Of a stretch of 64,000 nt of DNA, positions 16,312 to 25,208 are shown in pieces. Location: contig CAYTMU010000010.1 of assembly GCA_964438975.1 (NCBI GenBank), positions 21,862-85,861 on the forward strand. Direction: 5' to 3'. The position numbers and the translations under genes were made by a program. The notes under the pieces were generated by a model. It worked only from the letters and a program-made list of their open reading frames with translations, was not told the origin of the DNA and ran no database searches. Every line of letters begins with the position of its first letter. Position 1 is the first letter of the stretch. The DNA comes from Chryseosolibacter sp964438975 (GTDB lineage: Bacteria > Bacteroidota > Bacteroidia > Cytophagales > Cyclobacteriaceae).

Positions 16312-17811
16312 ATGAGAATACTGACGACCCGGCAGATCAGAGAACTAGACGCCTATACGATCAGGCATGAACCTATTGCATCCATAGACCTGATGGAGCG
16401 CGCGTCCCGTGCATTTGTCGAATGGTTTACACTACAGATTCATTCCGATAACAAAGTGGGAGTCGTATGCGGAACGGGGAACAACGGGGGAGACGGACTG
16501 GCGATCGCGCGATTACTGTGTGAGTGGGGCTATTCGGTGCGCGTGTGGATCGTGCTGGGGGGAGCTGCCGAGTCTGAGGATTTTGCCGTAAACCGTCGGC
16601 GGTTGCCGGCGAAGGTTCGCGTGACGGAAGTCAGGGAGGCGAACGACACGACCGAGTTCGGCGACAGCGACGTTCTTGTCGATGCCATCTTTGGCTCAGG
16701 CCTTTCCCGGCCGCCGGAGGGGCTGTATGCACACGTTATCAACAGGATCAACGAGGCCGGGTGGGTACGCGTGGCCGTTGACATACCATCCGGGCTAATG
16801 GCCGATAGCCACTCGACAGGCGCAATTGTTCGTGCGCACTTTACTGTCACTTTTCAACTTCCGAAGCTCGCGTTTTTCATGCCGGAGACATTTTCTCATA
16901 TCGGAGAATGGGTTGTGGCGGACATCGGGTTGGATAAGAACTTTATCCGAAACACCGAGACATCGTACTATTACACAAAGATCGGCGTGATCCGTAAGAT
17001 CCTTCGGACGCGCGCAAAATTCGATCATAAGGGGACGTATGGTAATGGACTCCTCATCGCCGGGAGCTACGGCAAAATGGGAGCCGCGGTGCTTGCTGCG
17101 CGCGCAGCGATGCGTGCAGGCATCGGGTTACTTTCCGTCCATGTGCCGGCGTGTGGCTATACAGTGCTGCAAACCGCTGTGCCGGAGGCTATGTGTCTGG
17201 CTGATGGCGATGACCGCATTTTATCCTCCCCACCATCGACGGTTGCTTATGACGTGCTGGGTATAGGCCCTGGGTTGGGTCAGGACGCTCGAACAAAAAA
17301 GGCCCTTGCCCGCACGCTCGAGGAGTTCGGAAAGCCGGTCGTACTCGACGCCGATGCCCTCAATATCCTCGCATCTGACCGCCATTTGTTTGGCCTCGTG
17401 CCACCCGGGAGTATTCTGACGCCTCATCCGATGGAGTTTGAGCGACTGACTGGCCGGTGGACGGATGACTTCCAACGATTGGAAATGCAGAAGCAACTCG
17501 CGGTTTCCCTGAAGTCGATAATCGTTTTGAAAGGAGCGCACACCTCCATTGCCAGCGATAGGGGAAACGTCTACTTTAATTCCACAGGTAATCCCGGCAT
17601 GGCAACTGCGGGTAGTGGGGACGCGCTCACGGGTATCCTTACCGGGTTGCTCGCGCAAGGTTATTTGTCTCTCGATGCCGCTTTGGCAGGGGTATTCCTT
17701 CACGGACTCGCCGGCGATCTGGCCGTAAACGATTTCGGCCCGGAGGCGATGATCGCTTCCGATCTCATTGACAAGCTACCACTGGCGTACCGGAGGGTCC
17801 ACCGGAAATAA
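16312..17811 (+). CDS. nnr: bifunctional NAD(P)H-hydrate epimerase / ADP-dependent NAD(P)H-hydrate dehydratase
   Basis: A 499-residue repair enzyme for damaged NAD(P)HX. The N-terminal YjeF_N epimerase half (about 1-215) shows LMERASRAFVEWF, VVCGTGNNGGDGLAIARLL and VLVDAIFGSGLSR. The C-terminal ribokinase-like dehydratase half (about 225-499) shows KGTYGNGLLIAGSYGKMGAA, GIGPGLGQ, VLDADALNILA, LTPHPMEFERL and GNPGMATAGSGDALTGILTG. It follows nuoD by 68 bp on the same strand, so NAD(H) repair is placed beside complex I genes; a shared transcript is possible but not shown. Confidence 0.95.
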   Translation: MRILTTRQIRELDAYTIRHEPIASIDLMERASRAFVEWFTLQIHSDNKVGVVCGTGNNGGDGLAIARLLCEWGYSVRVWIVLGGAAESEDFAVNRRRLPAKVRVTEVREANDTTEFGDSDVLVDAIFGSGLSRPPEGLYAHVINRINEAGWVRVAVDIPSGLMADSHSTGAIVRAHFTVTFQLPKLAFFMPETFSHIGEWVVADIGLDKNFIRNTETSYYYTKIGVIRKILRTRAKFDHKGTYGNGLLIAGSYGKMGAAVLAARAAMRAGIGLLSVHVPACGYTVLQTAVPEAMCLADGDDRILSSPPSTVAYDVLGIGPGLGQDARTKKALARTLEEFGKPVVLDADALNILASDRHLFGLVPPGSILTPHPMEFERLTGRWTDDFQRLEMQKQLAVSLKSIIVLKGAHTSIASDRGNVYFNSTGNPGMATAGSGDALTGILTGLLAQGYLSLDAALAGVFLHGLAGDLAVNDFGPEAMIASDLIDKLPLAYRRVHRK

Positions 17812-17928
17812 TATTGCACTCAATTCAAACTTTCTGGAGATTTTCTGCATCTAACCATTGATTCCGCAATTTTTTACGGAACTCTGGACTGAAATTTGTC
17901 GTATACAGAAGTAATAACTACTGCTCGC

Positions 17929-18288
17929 ATGCGTTTATATGGGTTGATTTTCTTGATCGGTGCTCTCACAGCTGCTCAGCTGGGTGTAGCGCAATCCTAC
18001 CCTGAATTGCAGGCCGTCGTGCAGGAGGTTGACCTGTCAAAGTCGGTGCATATTTTCCCCAATCCGGCGACTGAGGATGTTTACGTCGAGCTCGAACGCT
18101 TTCCTGCGGCGAATGTAATTGTAACGGTACATACGATTATCGGTAACGAACTACCGGTGGAGAAGGAGATCATGGATGAAAATGTCATCCGAGTCCGGGT
18201 CAAGGATCTTGCATCCGGGTATTATTTACTGGCGATCAAGGATGAAGAGTCCAAGTTCCGCGGCACGTACAAGTTTCTCAAGCGTTAA
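17929..18288 (+). CDS. mini-protein: signal peptide plus T9SS type-A sorting domain
   Basis: With the ATG at 17929 the protein has 119 residues. A TTG further up at 17896 would add 11 residues ahead of the signal peptide and is less likely. The signal peptide (MRLYGLIFLIGALTAAQLGV) is followed by about 20 residues. The remainder is a complete type-A sorting domain: SVHIFPNPATEDVYVEL, VIVTVHTIIGNELPVE, VKDLASGYYLLAIKDE and a basic end (GTYKFLKR). There is no cargo domain in front. The last 11 bp overlap the end of the convergent threonine-aldolase gene. Function is unknown. Confidence 0.82.
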   Translation: MRLYGLIFLIGALTAAQLGVAQSYPELQAVVQEVDLSKSVHIFPNPATEDVYVELERFPAANVIVTVHTIIGNELPVEKEIMDENVIRVRVKDLASGYYLLAIKDEESKFRGTYKFLKR

Positions 18289-19312
18289 CCATCAGGCTCC
18301 TCAATTTCCCTCCGAAGTTCCTGACTTCCTCTTCTGTCGTATCGAATGCACACATCAACCGCACTTCCATCGTCCGGTCGTTCCATATATAAAAGAAGTT
18401 CTCTGCCTGCAAAGGCGCAATGATTCGCTCGGGCAGGATGGCGAAAACGCCATTGGCTTGAACGGGTTGGGTTATGGTAACGCCTTCTACGGAGCGCAAC
18501 TCCTGTTCTAACAGCTTCGCCATTCCGTTTGCATGCAAGGCATTCTTTTTCCAAAGGTCGTCCGACAACAGGGTGGAGAACTGTGCACTGATGAACCGCA
18601 TCTTTGAATGGAGTTGCATTCCTTGTTTGCGTATGTACCGGAATTCTTCCGCCAGTTGGGTATTAAAGAAGATCACGGCTTCGCCGAACATCATCCCGTT
18701 CTTAGTACCGCCGAAAGAAAGGACATCGATACCGGCGTTGCGAGTGAAGGATACGAAGTCTTCCCCGAGAGCTACGGCGGCGTTGGAGATCCGGGCGCCA
18801 TCCATATGCACGTAGAGTTTATGTTTCTTCGCCACAGAGGCAATACTTCGTATTTCATCAGTGGTATAGACCGTGGCATACTCCGTGCTTTGGGACAAGG
18901 AGACCACTTTGGCCTGGGGATGGTGTTGATCACCTGATCGTCGGATGTGTTCTTCTACGCGGTCGGCGGTGAGTTTCCCGTCTGGTGCAGGTATCGGCAC
19001 AAGCTTGCAGCCCAGGAATTTCTCCGGGGCAGTCGACTCATCGACATTGATATGCGCGAGTTCCGCACACAGAACCGAATGATGTGATCGGGTCATCGCC
19101 TGGAGTCCGAGGACGTTCGCGCCTGTTCCGTTGTAAACGAAGAAGACTTCGATGTCGCCGCCGAAGAACCCGCGGAACTTGTCGACGGCATCGCGGGTGT
19201 ACGGATCGTCCCCATAGGACGTGGCGTGGTCTGAGTTAGCCCTGGCGAGGGCATCAAAGACAGCGGGATGAACGCCGGCGTAGTTGTCACTTGCGAAAGT
19301 CTTGGTGTGCAT
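18278..19312 (-). CDS. ltaE: low-specificity L-threonine aldolase
   Basis: A 344-residue PLP enzyme that cleaves L-threonine or allo-threonine to glycine and acetaldehyde. The N-terminus has FASDNYAGVHPAVFDAL and SYGDDPYTRDAV, the middle has HMDGARISNAAVALG, and the Schiff-base lysine is in LSFGGTKNGMM. The frame is open upstream to 19483, but the ATG at 19312 gives the usual family start and length; the longer version would run into the divergent Usp gene. It overlaps the T9SS mini-protein tail to tail by 11 bp. Confidence 0.93.
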   Translation of the reverse strand: MHTKTFASDNYAGVHPAVFDALARANSDHATSYGDDPYTRDAVDKFRGFFGGDIEVFFVYNGTGANVLGLQAMTRSHHSVLCAELAHINVDESTAPEKFLGCKLVPIPAPDGKLTADRVEEHIRRSGDQHHPQAKVVSLSQSTEYATVYTTDEIRSIASVAKKHKLYVHMDGARISNAAVALGEDFVSFTRNAGIDVLSFGGTKNGMMFGEAVIFFNTQLAEEFRYIRKQGMQLHSKMRFISAQFSTLLSDDLWKKNALHANGMAKLLEQELRSVEGVTITQPVQANGVFAILPERIIAPLQAENFFYIWNDRTMEVRLMCAFDTTEEEVRNFGGKLRSLMVNA

Positions 19313-19440
19313 TGTAAAATCGTGTAACCGTCGATCCCGAATTTGCTTGCCTTCAGGATAAGATGGGCTGAAATTAGCAGTAAGCAAATTAAAATCCCTA
19401 TTTTGGTTACTAAATGCTTCGATGGTAATTAATTGTCTGC

Positions 19441-20286
19441 ATGGTAAATATTCTTGTCCCGACCGACTTTTCCCAGCTTTCAAAATCCGCTTTAAAATAT
19501 GCCATCAAGATCGCCAACCGATTGGGTGGGAATGTCACGGTACTGCATGTGATGACGACAACCCGCGAGATTCGTATCTCCATGCTGGAGAAAATACGGT
19601 CACTCGACTATAACGCAGTAGAATCGGCTGAACATGAGCTTGAAGTGATGATCAGGACCCTGTCGGAACAATACAAGGTCTTGAATCCGATCCGATATGA
19701 CGTCGTTCGGGGTGCCTACTTTCCTTCCACCTTGTTGCGCGAGGCGAGGAGGCTGCGTTCCGGCTTGATTGTGATGGGAACCAGGGGAGCTAGCGGACTG
19801 ACAAAGGCTATGCTCGGAAGTAATACTAACTCAGTAATCGAAGTCAGCCACATTCCTGTCCTTGCCGTCCCCGAGAAAGCCGATTTCAAAGGATTTCGCA
19901 ACGTGGTCTATGCGGCAGATCTTCAGAATCTCGAAGAGGAGCTGGATATTCTCATCCGCTATATCGAAAAATTCGGCTCAACGATCCATTTGATTCACAT
20001 TGTCCCGCCAGGCGACAGCATCGACCTAATTGAAGAAAGAATTCAGAACGTACTAAACGGCTACAAATACAAGAATATTGTTAACCTGGTACTTGTGGAT
20101 CATAACGTTGGCACCGCCCTGGAGAACTACGTTCAGGTTTCGCGAGCAGATGCGTTAGCGATGTTTACCCATGAGATCAGCTTTGTCGAAAAGGTCTTCG
20201 ACCGCAGCATGACGCGCAAGATGGCATTTCACAGCAAGGTACCGTTGTTAGCGTTCCGCCAGATCCGATCCGAGAAAGGTTTGTAG
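19441..20286 (+). CDS. universal stress protein, two UspA domains (second degenerate)
   Basis: A 281-residue tandem Usp protein. The first domain (1-143) opens MVNILVPTDFSQLSKSALKY and has an intact nucleotide loop (VMGTRGASGLTKAMLGSNTN). The second (about 150-281) opens FRNVVYAADLQNLEEELDIL. At the equivalent loop position it reads MFTHEISFVEKVFDRSMTRK, with the glycines lost, so it probably does not bind ATP. It is a paralogue of the gene at 11387. It is divergent from ltaE with a 128-bp gap. Confidence 0.9.
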   Translation: MVNILVPTDFSQLSKSALKYAIKIANRLGGNVTVLHVMTTTREIRISMLEKIRSLDYNAVESAEHELEVMIRTLSEQYKVLNPIRYDVVRGAYFPSTLLREARRLRSGLIVMGTRGASGLTKAMLGSNTNSVIEVSHIPVLAVPEKADFKGFRNVVYAADLQNLEEELDILIRYIEKFGSTIHLIHIVPPGDSIDLIEERIQNVLNGYKYKNIVNLVLVDHNVGTALENYVQVSRADALAMFTHEISFVEKVFDRSMTRKMAFHSKVPLLAFRQIRSEKGL

Positions 20287-20298
20287 CACGTGGATATG

Positions 20299-21732
20299 TC
20301 AGAACTCAGCGTTGCCGGGATACCGCGGGAATGGGATCACGTCGCGGATATTGGTCATACCAGTAACAAACTGGATCATTCGCTCGAAGCCCAGGCCGAA
20401 TCCACTGTGCGGTGCCGATCCGAATTTCCGCAATTCCAGGTACCACCATAGATCCTTCTCGGGAAGGTTCAATTCCTTGACTCGCTGGAGCAGTCGGTCA
20501 TATCGTTCCTCGCGCTGCGACCCGCCGATAATCTCGCCGATACCAGGGAACAGCACATCCATTGCTCCTACTGTTTTCCCGTCTTCGTTCTGTCGCATAT
20601 AGAACGACTTGATCGCGGCTGGATAGTTATACAATACGACCGGCTTCCGGAAGTGTTTTTCGACCAGGTACCGTTCATGTTCCGACTGAAGGTCAACACC
20701 CCATTCGTCGATCAGGAACTGGAATTTCTTCTTTTTGTTGGGGGCCGATGACCTCAGGATATCGATTGCTTCCGTGTAGGTCAGCCGTTGGAATTCATTT
20801 TCAGACACAAACTTCAGACGTTCGATCAGTCCTAGTTCACTCCGTTGTGCCAGAGGCCGGGATTGCTCCTCTTCCTGCGAACGCTTGTGAAGGAATTCAA
20901 GGTCTTCGCCGCAGTTCTCCAAAGCATACCTCACAAGATACTGCAGGAATTCCTGCGCGAGTGCCATCGTATCTTCGATGTCGTAGAACGCCATCTCCGG
21001 TTCAATCATCCAGAACTCGGCGAGGTGCCGTGTCGTGTTCGAGTTCTCTGCGCGGAATGTCGGTCCGAATGTGTAAATATCACCGAGCGCCAGGGCGTAG
21101 GTCTCTCCCTCGAGTTGGCCCGAAACCGTCAGGTTGGTATCACGTCCGAAGAAATCCTCGCTGAAATCGACGTTACCATGTTCATCCCGGGGCGGGTTGC
21201 TCGCATCCAGCGTCGTGACTCGGAACATGGCCCCGGCTCCCTCGGCATCGGAGGCGGTTATAATAGGTGTGTGGATGTAATAAAATCCCCGGTCATTGAA
21301 GAACTTGTGCACGGCGAACGCCATCGCATGGCGCACTCTCATGACTGCGCTGAATGTGTTTGTTCTTCCTCGCAAGTGAGCGATCTCCCGAAGAAATTCC
21401 AGGGAATGCTTCTTTGGTTGTAACGGATATTTTTCCGGATCGCTGTCTCCGAGTATTTCAATAGCGGTCACTCTGACCTCCACGGGCTGCCCCTTGGCAG
21501 GCGAAGACACCAGATTTCCCTTCACCGAAATGCATGCGCCGGTGGCGATCCGCTTGAGTGTTGCCTCCGGTGTATTGGCGAAGTCGACAACAGCCTGAAT
21601 GTTCTGAATAGTTGAACCGTCGTTGATGGCAATGAACTGGTTGTTCCTGAATGTGCGCACCCAACCCTTCACCGTGACTTCCTGGTTCGCCGGGGTAGTC
21701 GACAATAATTGCTTGATCTTCGTTCGTTCCAT
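20299..21732 (-). CDS. asnS: asparaginyl-tRNA synthetase
   Basis: A 477-residue class IIb synthetase. The N-terminal OB-fold anticodon-binding domain (about 1-110) has VTVKGWVRTFRNNQFIAIND. The catalytic domain has FNDRGFYYIHTPIITASDAE (motif 1), FRAENSNTTRHLAEFWMIEP (motif 2) and GFGLGFERMIQFVTGMTNIR, which ends in IPFPRYPGNAEF (motif 3). It charges tRNA-Asn directly. It is convergent with the Usp gene (12-bp gap). Confidence 0.97.
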   Translation of the reverse strand: MERTKIKQLLSTTPANQEVTVKGWVRTFRNNQFIAINDGSTIQNIQAVVDFANTPEATLKRIATGACISVKGNLVSSPAKGQPVEVRVTAIEILGDSDPEKYPLQPKKHSLEFLREIAHLRGRTNTFSAVMRVRHAMAFAVHKFFNDRGFYYIHTPIITASDAEGAGAMFRVTTLDASNPPRDEHGNVDFSEDFFGRDTNLTVSGQLEGETYALALGDIYTFGPTFRAENSNTTRHLAEFWMIEPEMAFYDIEDTMALAQEFLQYLVRYALENCGEDLEFLHKRSQEEEQSRPLAQRSELGLIERLKFVSENEFQRLTYTEAIDILRSSAPNKKKKFQFLIDEWGVDLQSEHERYLVEKHFRKPVVLYNYPAAIKSFYMRQNEDGKTVGAMDVLFPGIGEIIGGSQREERYDRLLQRVKELNLPEKDLWWYLELRKFGSAPHSGFGLGFERMIQFVTGMTNIRDVIPFPRYPGNAEF

Positions 21733-21882
21733 ACTTTCTGCGTCAAGGCCGGTGCCATTAGCCGGTAATCCGCAAAAAACGAAAAAAGTCCCGGATTTTC
21801 ATAGCCGCAGGCCGGCATGTGATGTGTGTTTGATCGATTTATAGTATTTTAACCTTACCCTCAGTACCCCGCGAGGCAAAGG

Positions 21883-21912
21883 TTTCAGAACCGGCTTGAA
21901 TTGATAACTTTG
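21883..21912 (+). promoter_or_regulatory. putative rpoN promoter
   Basis: TAACTTTG at 21905-21912 matches the Bacteroidota -7 element TAnnTTTG exactly. A TTTC at 21883-21886, 18 bp upstream, can serve as a -33 element (consensus TTTG). The expected start site leaves a short leader of about 27 bp before the rpoN ATG. Confidence 0.6.
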
Positions 21913-21945
21913 TAATCGCGTTGAATTAAATTCTTTAAACCGAAG

Positions 21946-23391
21946 ATGCAGAAACTGGGTCTAAACCAATCTCTACAACAGAAGCTGTCTCCCCAGCAGA
22001 TACAGTTCATCAAACTGTTGCAGGTTCCTACGGCGGAACTGGAGAGCAGAATTGAAGAGGAGTTGGAGAGCAATCCTGCACTTGAAGAAGGGGAGGAGAA
22101 AGACACTCCCGAGGACGCACCCGCTGATGACGACCAGGACGCCTCTTCGGCAGAGGAGGAGATCGACATCAAAGACTACCTTCAGGACGACGACTACAGC
22201 GGTTATAAAATGCAGGGCGATGGCGATGGCGAGGAAGATCGCGAAATGCCGATTCCTATGTCGACGTCTCTTCACGAGTTGCTGATGAATCAACTGGATT
22301 ACATCGGCTTGGATGATAAACAGTACCTGATCGGCAAGCAGCTGATCGGCAGCATTGAAAGCGATGGTTACATCCGTCGTGACCTCGAGGCCATTGCGAA
22401 TGACCTGGCATTTTCACAGGGTATCGAGGTAGAGGTAGACGAGATCGAAGAGGTGTTGAAAAGGATACAGACCTTCGATCCCCCGGGGATCGCGGCTCGT
22501 GATCTTCAGGAATGCTTGCTGCTGCAGCTGGATCGAATGGATAATGGTCACAATATCGATGTGGTTGTCGCCAAGAAGATCATCACCGACTGCTTTGAAG
22601 AGTTCACGAAAAAGCATTATCAAAAGATCCAGAAAAAACTTGAGACCGAAGACGAGGAGTTCGTCAAGGATGCTATTGAACTAATCGTAAAGCTCAATCC
22701 CAAGCCCGGTGGCGGGACGACGACGTCGATGGTGAAAAATCAATACATCATCCCCGATTTCATTTTGACAAATAATAACGGCAGGCTGGAGCTGGCGCTC
22801 AACAGCCGGAATGCACCGGAGTTGCGCGTGAGTCGTTCATACACTGATATGTTCAAGGCGTATGACAAAAGCGACAAGCGGGACAAGAAGTTGAAGGAGG
22901 CGGTCACATTTGTCAAGCAGAAACTCGACGCTGCCAAGTGGTTTATCGACGCCATCAAGCAACGGCAACAGACATTGCTCCGAACGATGCGAGCGATTGT
23001 CGATTTTCAATACGATTTTTTCCTCGAAGGTGACGAAACGAAACTCAAGCCGATGATCCTGAAAGATATTGCAACTATGATCGGGATGGATATTTCCACG
23101 GTCTCAAGGGTAGCAAGCAGTAAGGCGGTTCAGACTGACTTCGGTATTTATCCGCTGAAATATTTTTTCTCCGAAGGTATCTCGACGGATTCGGGTGAGG
23201 AGGTGAGTAGTCGGGAGGTTAAGCAGATCATCAAGGATATTATTGAGGGCGAAGACAAGAATAAACCTTATTCGGATGATAAACTCGAAAAAATTCTCAA
23301 TGAAAAGGGCTACAACATTGCGCGACGTACTGTTGCCAAGTACCGCGAACAACTCAATATTCCGGTAGCCCGTCTGCGCAAGGAGATATAG
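21946..23391 (+). CDS. rpoN: RNA polymerase sigma-54 factor
   Basis: A 481-residue sigma factor. Region I is the glutamine/leucine-rich start (LNQSLQQKLSPQQIQFIKLL), followed by the acidic region II (about 45-100). The core-binding domain includes FDPPGIAARDLQECLLLQLD. The DNA-binding domain has DIATMIGMDISTVSRVASSK and the RpoN box ARRTVAKYRE near the C-terminus. It directs transcription of genes served by AAA+ enhancer-binding activators; none lies in this window. The downstream membrane-protein gene starts 3 bp after its stop. Confidence 0.97.
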   Translation: MQKLGLNQSLQQKLSPQQIQFIKLLQVPTAELESRIEEELESNPALEEGEEKDTPEDAPADDDQDASSAEEEIDIKDYLQDDDYSGYKMQGDGDGEEDREMPIPMSTSLHELLMNQLDYIGLDDKQYLIGKQLIGSIESDGYIRRDLEAIANDLAFSQGIEVEVDEIEEVLKRIQTFDPPGIAARDLQECLLLQLDRMDNGHNIDVVVAKKIITDCFEEFTKKHYQKIQKKLETEDEEFVKDAIELIVKLNPKPGGGTTTSMVKNQYIIPDFILTNNNGRLELALNSRNAPELRVSRSYTDMFKAYDKSDKRDKKLKEAVTFVKQKLDAAKWFIDAIKQRQQTLLRTMRAIVDFQYDFFLEGDETKLKPMILKDIATMIGMDISTVSRVASSKAVQTDFGIYPLKYFFSEGISTDSGEEVSSREVKQIIKDIIEGEDKNKPYSDDKLEKILNEKGYNIARRTVAKYREQLNIPVARLRKEI

Positions 23392-23394
23392 TGT

Positions 23395-24024
23395 ATGTGG
23401 GCGCGGGTCGTTTCTATTGGTTTTCATCCATTATTCATTCCGACATATTTTTTTGTATTCCTTGCCCTGACAGTGCCTACGGCGCTTGAGCCGGTGGCAG
23501 TGGATGTCCAATACAAAGTGATTGGTTTCGTATTCCTGTTCACCTGTGTGATCCCTATTCTGAATCTCGGGATGGTTCGGTCGCTTGGTGGATTTCGAAC
23601 ATTTGAAATGCCTACCCGACGTGAACGCCTGTTACCGTTCGCTATTATATCGGTGATATATGTGGCTGTAACTGCGATGTTCGCGCTGTATGGTAAGATG
23701 ACATTGGACGACGGCTTCTTGAAATTTATTGTCATCATTGATATGCTTGTTGTGGTCGCGACGGTGATGACCTTTTTCTTCAAGGTAAGTGTTCACACGC
23801 TGGCAGCCTGGGGTCTCATCGGGATCCTCGTCCCGCTTAACAAGATCACCGAGATCGATTCTGTGTTTTACGGCACGATAGCAGTTATCGTCATCGCTGG
23901 TTTTATCATGTCGGCAAGAATTCTGACGGGCGCCCATAGCTACCGTGAGGTGATGTGGGGGGCGGTACTGGGGCTGATCACCGGTTTCAGTGGAATGCTG
24001 ATCCTGTTCCGCGATCTGGCATAA
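23395..24024 (+). CDS. PAP2-like integral membrane protein
   Basis: A 209-residue protein with six hydrophobic segments. The segments FFFKVSVHTLAAWGLIG and ARILTGAHSYREVMWGAVLG have the spacing of the PAP2 phosphatase motifs (K...SxH and H...E/D...G). The first is degenerate, so catalytic activity is uncertain. It starts 3 bp after rpoN and shares its transcript. The role is unknown; a lipid phosphatase-like function is inferred from the motif resemblance only. Confidence 0.75.
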   Translation: MWARVVSIGFHPLFIPTYFFVFLALTVPTALEPVAVDVQYKVIGFVFLFTCVIPILNLGMVRSLGGFRTFEMPTRRERLLPFAIISVIYVAVTAMFALYGKMTLDDGFLKFIVIIDMLVVVATVMTFFFKVSVHTLAAWGLIGILVPLNKITEIDSVFYGTIAVIVIAGFIMSARILTGAHSYREVMWGAVLGLITGFSGMLILFRDLA

Positions 24025-24028
24025 AAAA

Positions 24029-24050
24029 ACGCCCCGCATATGCGGGACGT
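24029..24050. terminator. bidirectional rho-independent terminator
   Basis: The palindrome CCCGCATATGCGGG, extended by ACG/CGT across one mismatch, lies between the stops of two convergent genes. Seven A precede it, which read as a T-run on the minus strand and give a canonical terminator for the BON-domain gene. The plus side has only a weak CTCTTCT tail. Confidence 0.8.
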
Positions 24051-24077
24051 CTCTTCTGCTGATACTGTGCGACGATT

Positions 24078-25106
24078 CTATTTGTTCGTCGACGTTTCCT
24101 TGCGGCTTCGATCGGTGGTTATAGCGTTGCTGCTGGTCGATGCTGTCGTGTGTGCACCCGGTAATGATGAAGAGTGAGTATCCGACGTCGCCGTCACGCG
24201 CAAGCGGTTCTCAACGTTCCTGACACCGGAGATAGCTTCGGCCATGTCTTCCGCGCGCCTCTTCGCGTTGCGGTGGTTGACGGTTCCGGTTAGCGTAACC
24301 TCTCCGTTGCTTACGGATACGTCGACGTCCGAAGCGTCGATGAACGGATCATCGCTAAGTCTGTCGTTGATGTCTTCCGTAATCCGCTGATCGGAACGCG
24401 AGTAGTTCTTCGGACCTTTTCCCCGGAATGATCCCTGCATCTCGCGGTCGCGGTCCCTTCTGCGTTCTGCATCTTCGTCACCAAACCACGATGATACTTC
24501 GTCGCTGGTGCGGTCCCACCAGGAGCGCTCGCCTGAATCGCCGTATCCGTAATCACGGGAGCGGGGGTTCCCCCATCCTCCATGACCTTGCCTTTCGAAG
24601 TCGCGGCTGCCCGCGCCGCGATAATCAGGGTAACCAAAAGATGAATTCGAATAGCCGGACCGCCCGTGACCATAGCGCCCGTGTTCACCGTAGCGATCAT
24701 AGTTGGCTCCGCCGATGCGATTTTCGCGATTCTCAAAATCACGTCTTCCCATTCCCTGGTTACCGCTATCGTACAAGTTCCGTGAACTCCGGGAACGATA
24801 GTCTCCTCCGAAGTCTGAATACCCGGATGACTGACTGCGCGGGGAAGACCATTCGTCGCTCTGACGCGAGAATCGCCTTTGGTTGTCATAGTCACCTTCC
24901 CGGCCAGTATTCATCTGCCGTTCGTAGCGACTTTGCCATCCGCCTTCGCCGTAGTTCCCACTATCTCTGAAACCTCGGTTCTCCGAGACAGTGTAGTTGG
25001 GTTCCTCTTCGTTGTAACTTTGTTGTTGACGACCGTAGTCGTCATTCCAATCTCCGTACTGCTGCCGCCAGGAGGACTCCCGGCGAGTGCGATTGTTATC
25101 TGCCAT
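24078..25106 (-). CDS. BON-domain protein with a long disordered Arg/Gly/Ser/Tyr-rich region
   Basis: A 342-residue protein without a signal peptide. Residues 1-200 are low complexity, rich in R, G, S, Y, D and N (for example SRSSRNLYDSGNQGMGRRDF), and look intrinsically disordered. A short conserved block follows (DEVSSWFGDEDAERRRDRD, then GPKNYSRSDQRITEDINDRL). Next is one BON domain (about 235-300: DASDVDVSVSNGEVTLTGTV, KRRAEDMAEAISGVRNVENR). BON domains bind phospholipid or act as scaffolds in stress proteins. The cytoplasmic RG/SY-rich tract could bind nucleic acid or condense; that is inference. A terminator follows. Confidence 0.85.
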   Translation of the reverse strand: MADNNRTRRESSWRQQYGDWNDDYGRQQQSYNEEEPNYTVSENRGFRDSGNYGEGGWQSRYERQMNTGREGDYDNQRRFSRQSDEWSSPRSQSSGYSDFGGDYRSRSSRNLYDSGNQGMGRRDFENRENRIGGANYDRYGEHGRYGHGRSGYSNSSFGYPDYRGAGSRDFERQGHGGWGNPRSRDYGYGDSGERSWWDRTSDEVSSWFGDEDAERRRDRDREMQGSFRGKGPKNYSRSDQRITEDINDRLSDDPFIDASDVDVSVSNGEVTLTGTVNHRNAKRRAEDMAEAISGVRNVENRLRVTATSDTHSSSLPGAHTTASTSSNAITTDRSRKETSTNK

Positions 25107-25208
25107 GACTCTTTTTGGTTTTAATTGATGTTGTGACTTTCAATGCATGCTTTAGAAAGCAGCATGGGACCAAAACTATGCCCTGAATAGTTGGCAGGCG
25201 GAGGGATT

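Noticed and set aside
24311..24970. Overlapping open frames on both strands
   Set aside because: Produced by the low-complexity Arg/Gly/Ser-rich coding of the BON protein; none has a recognisable domain.
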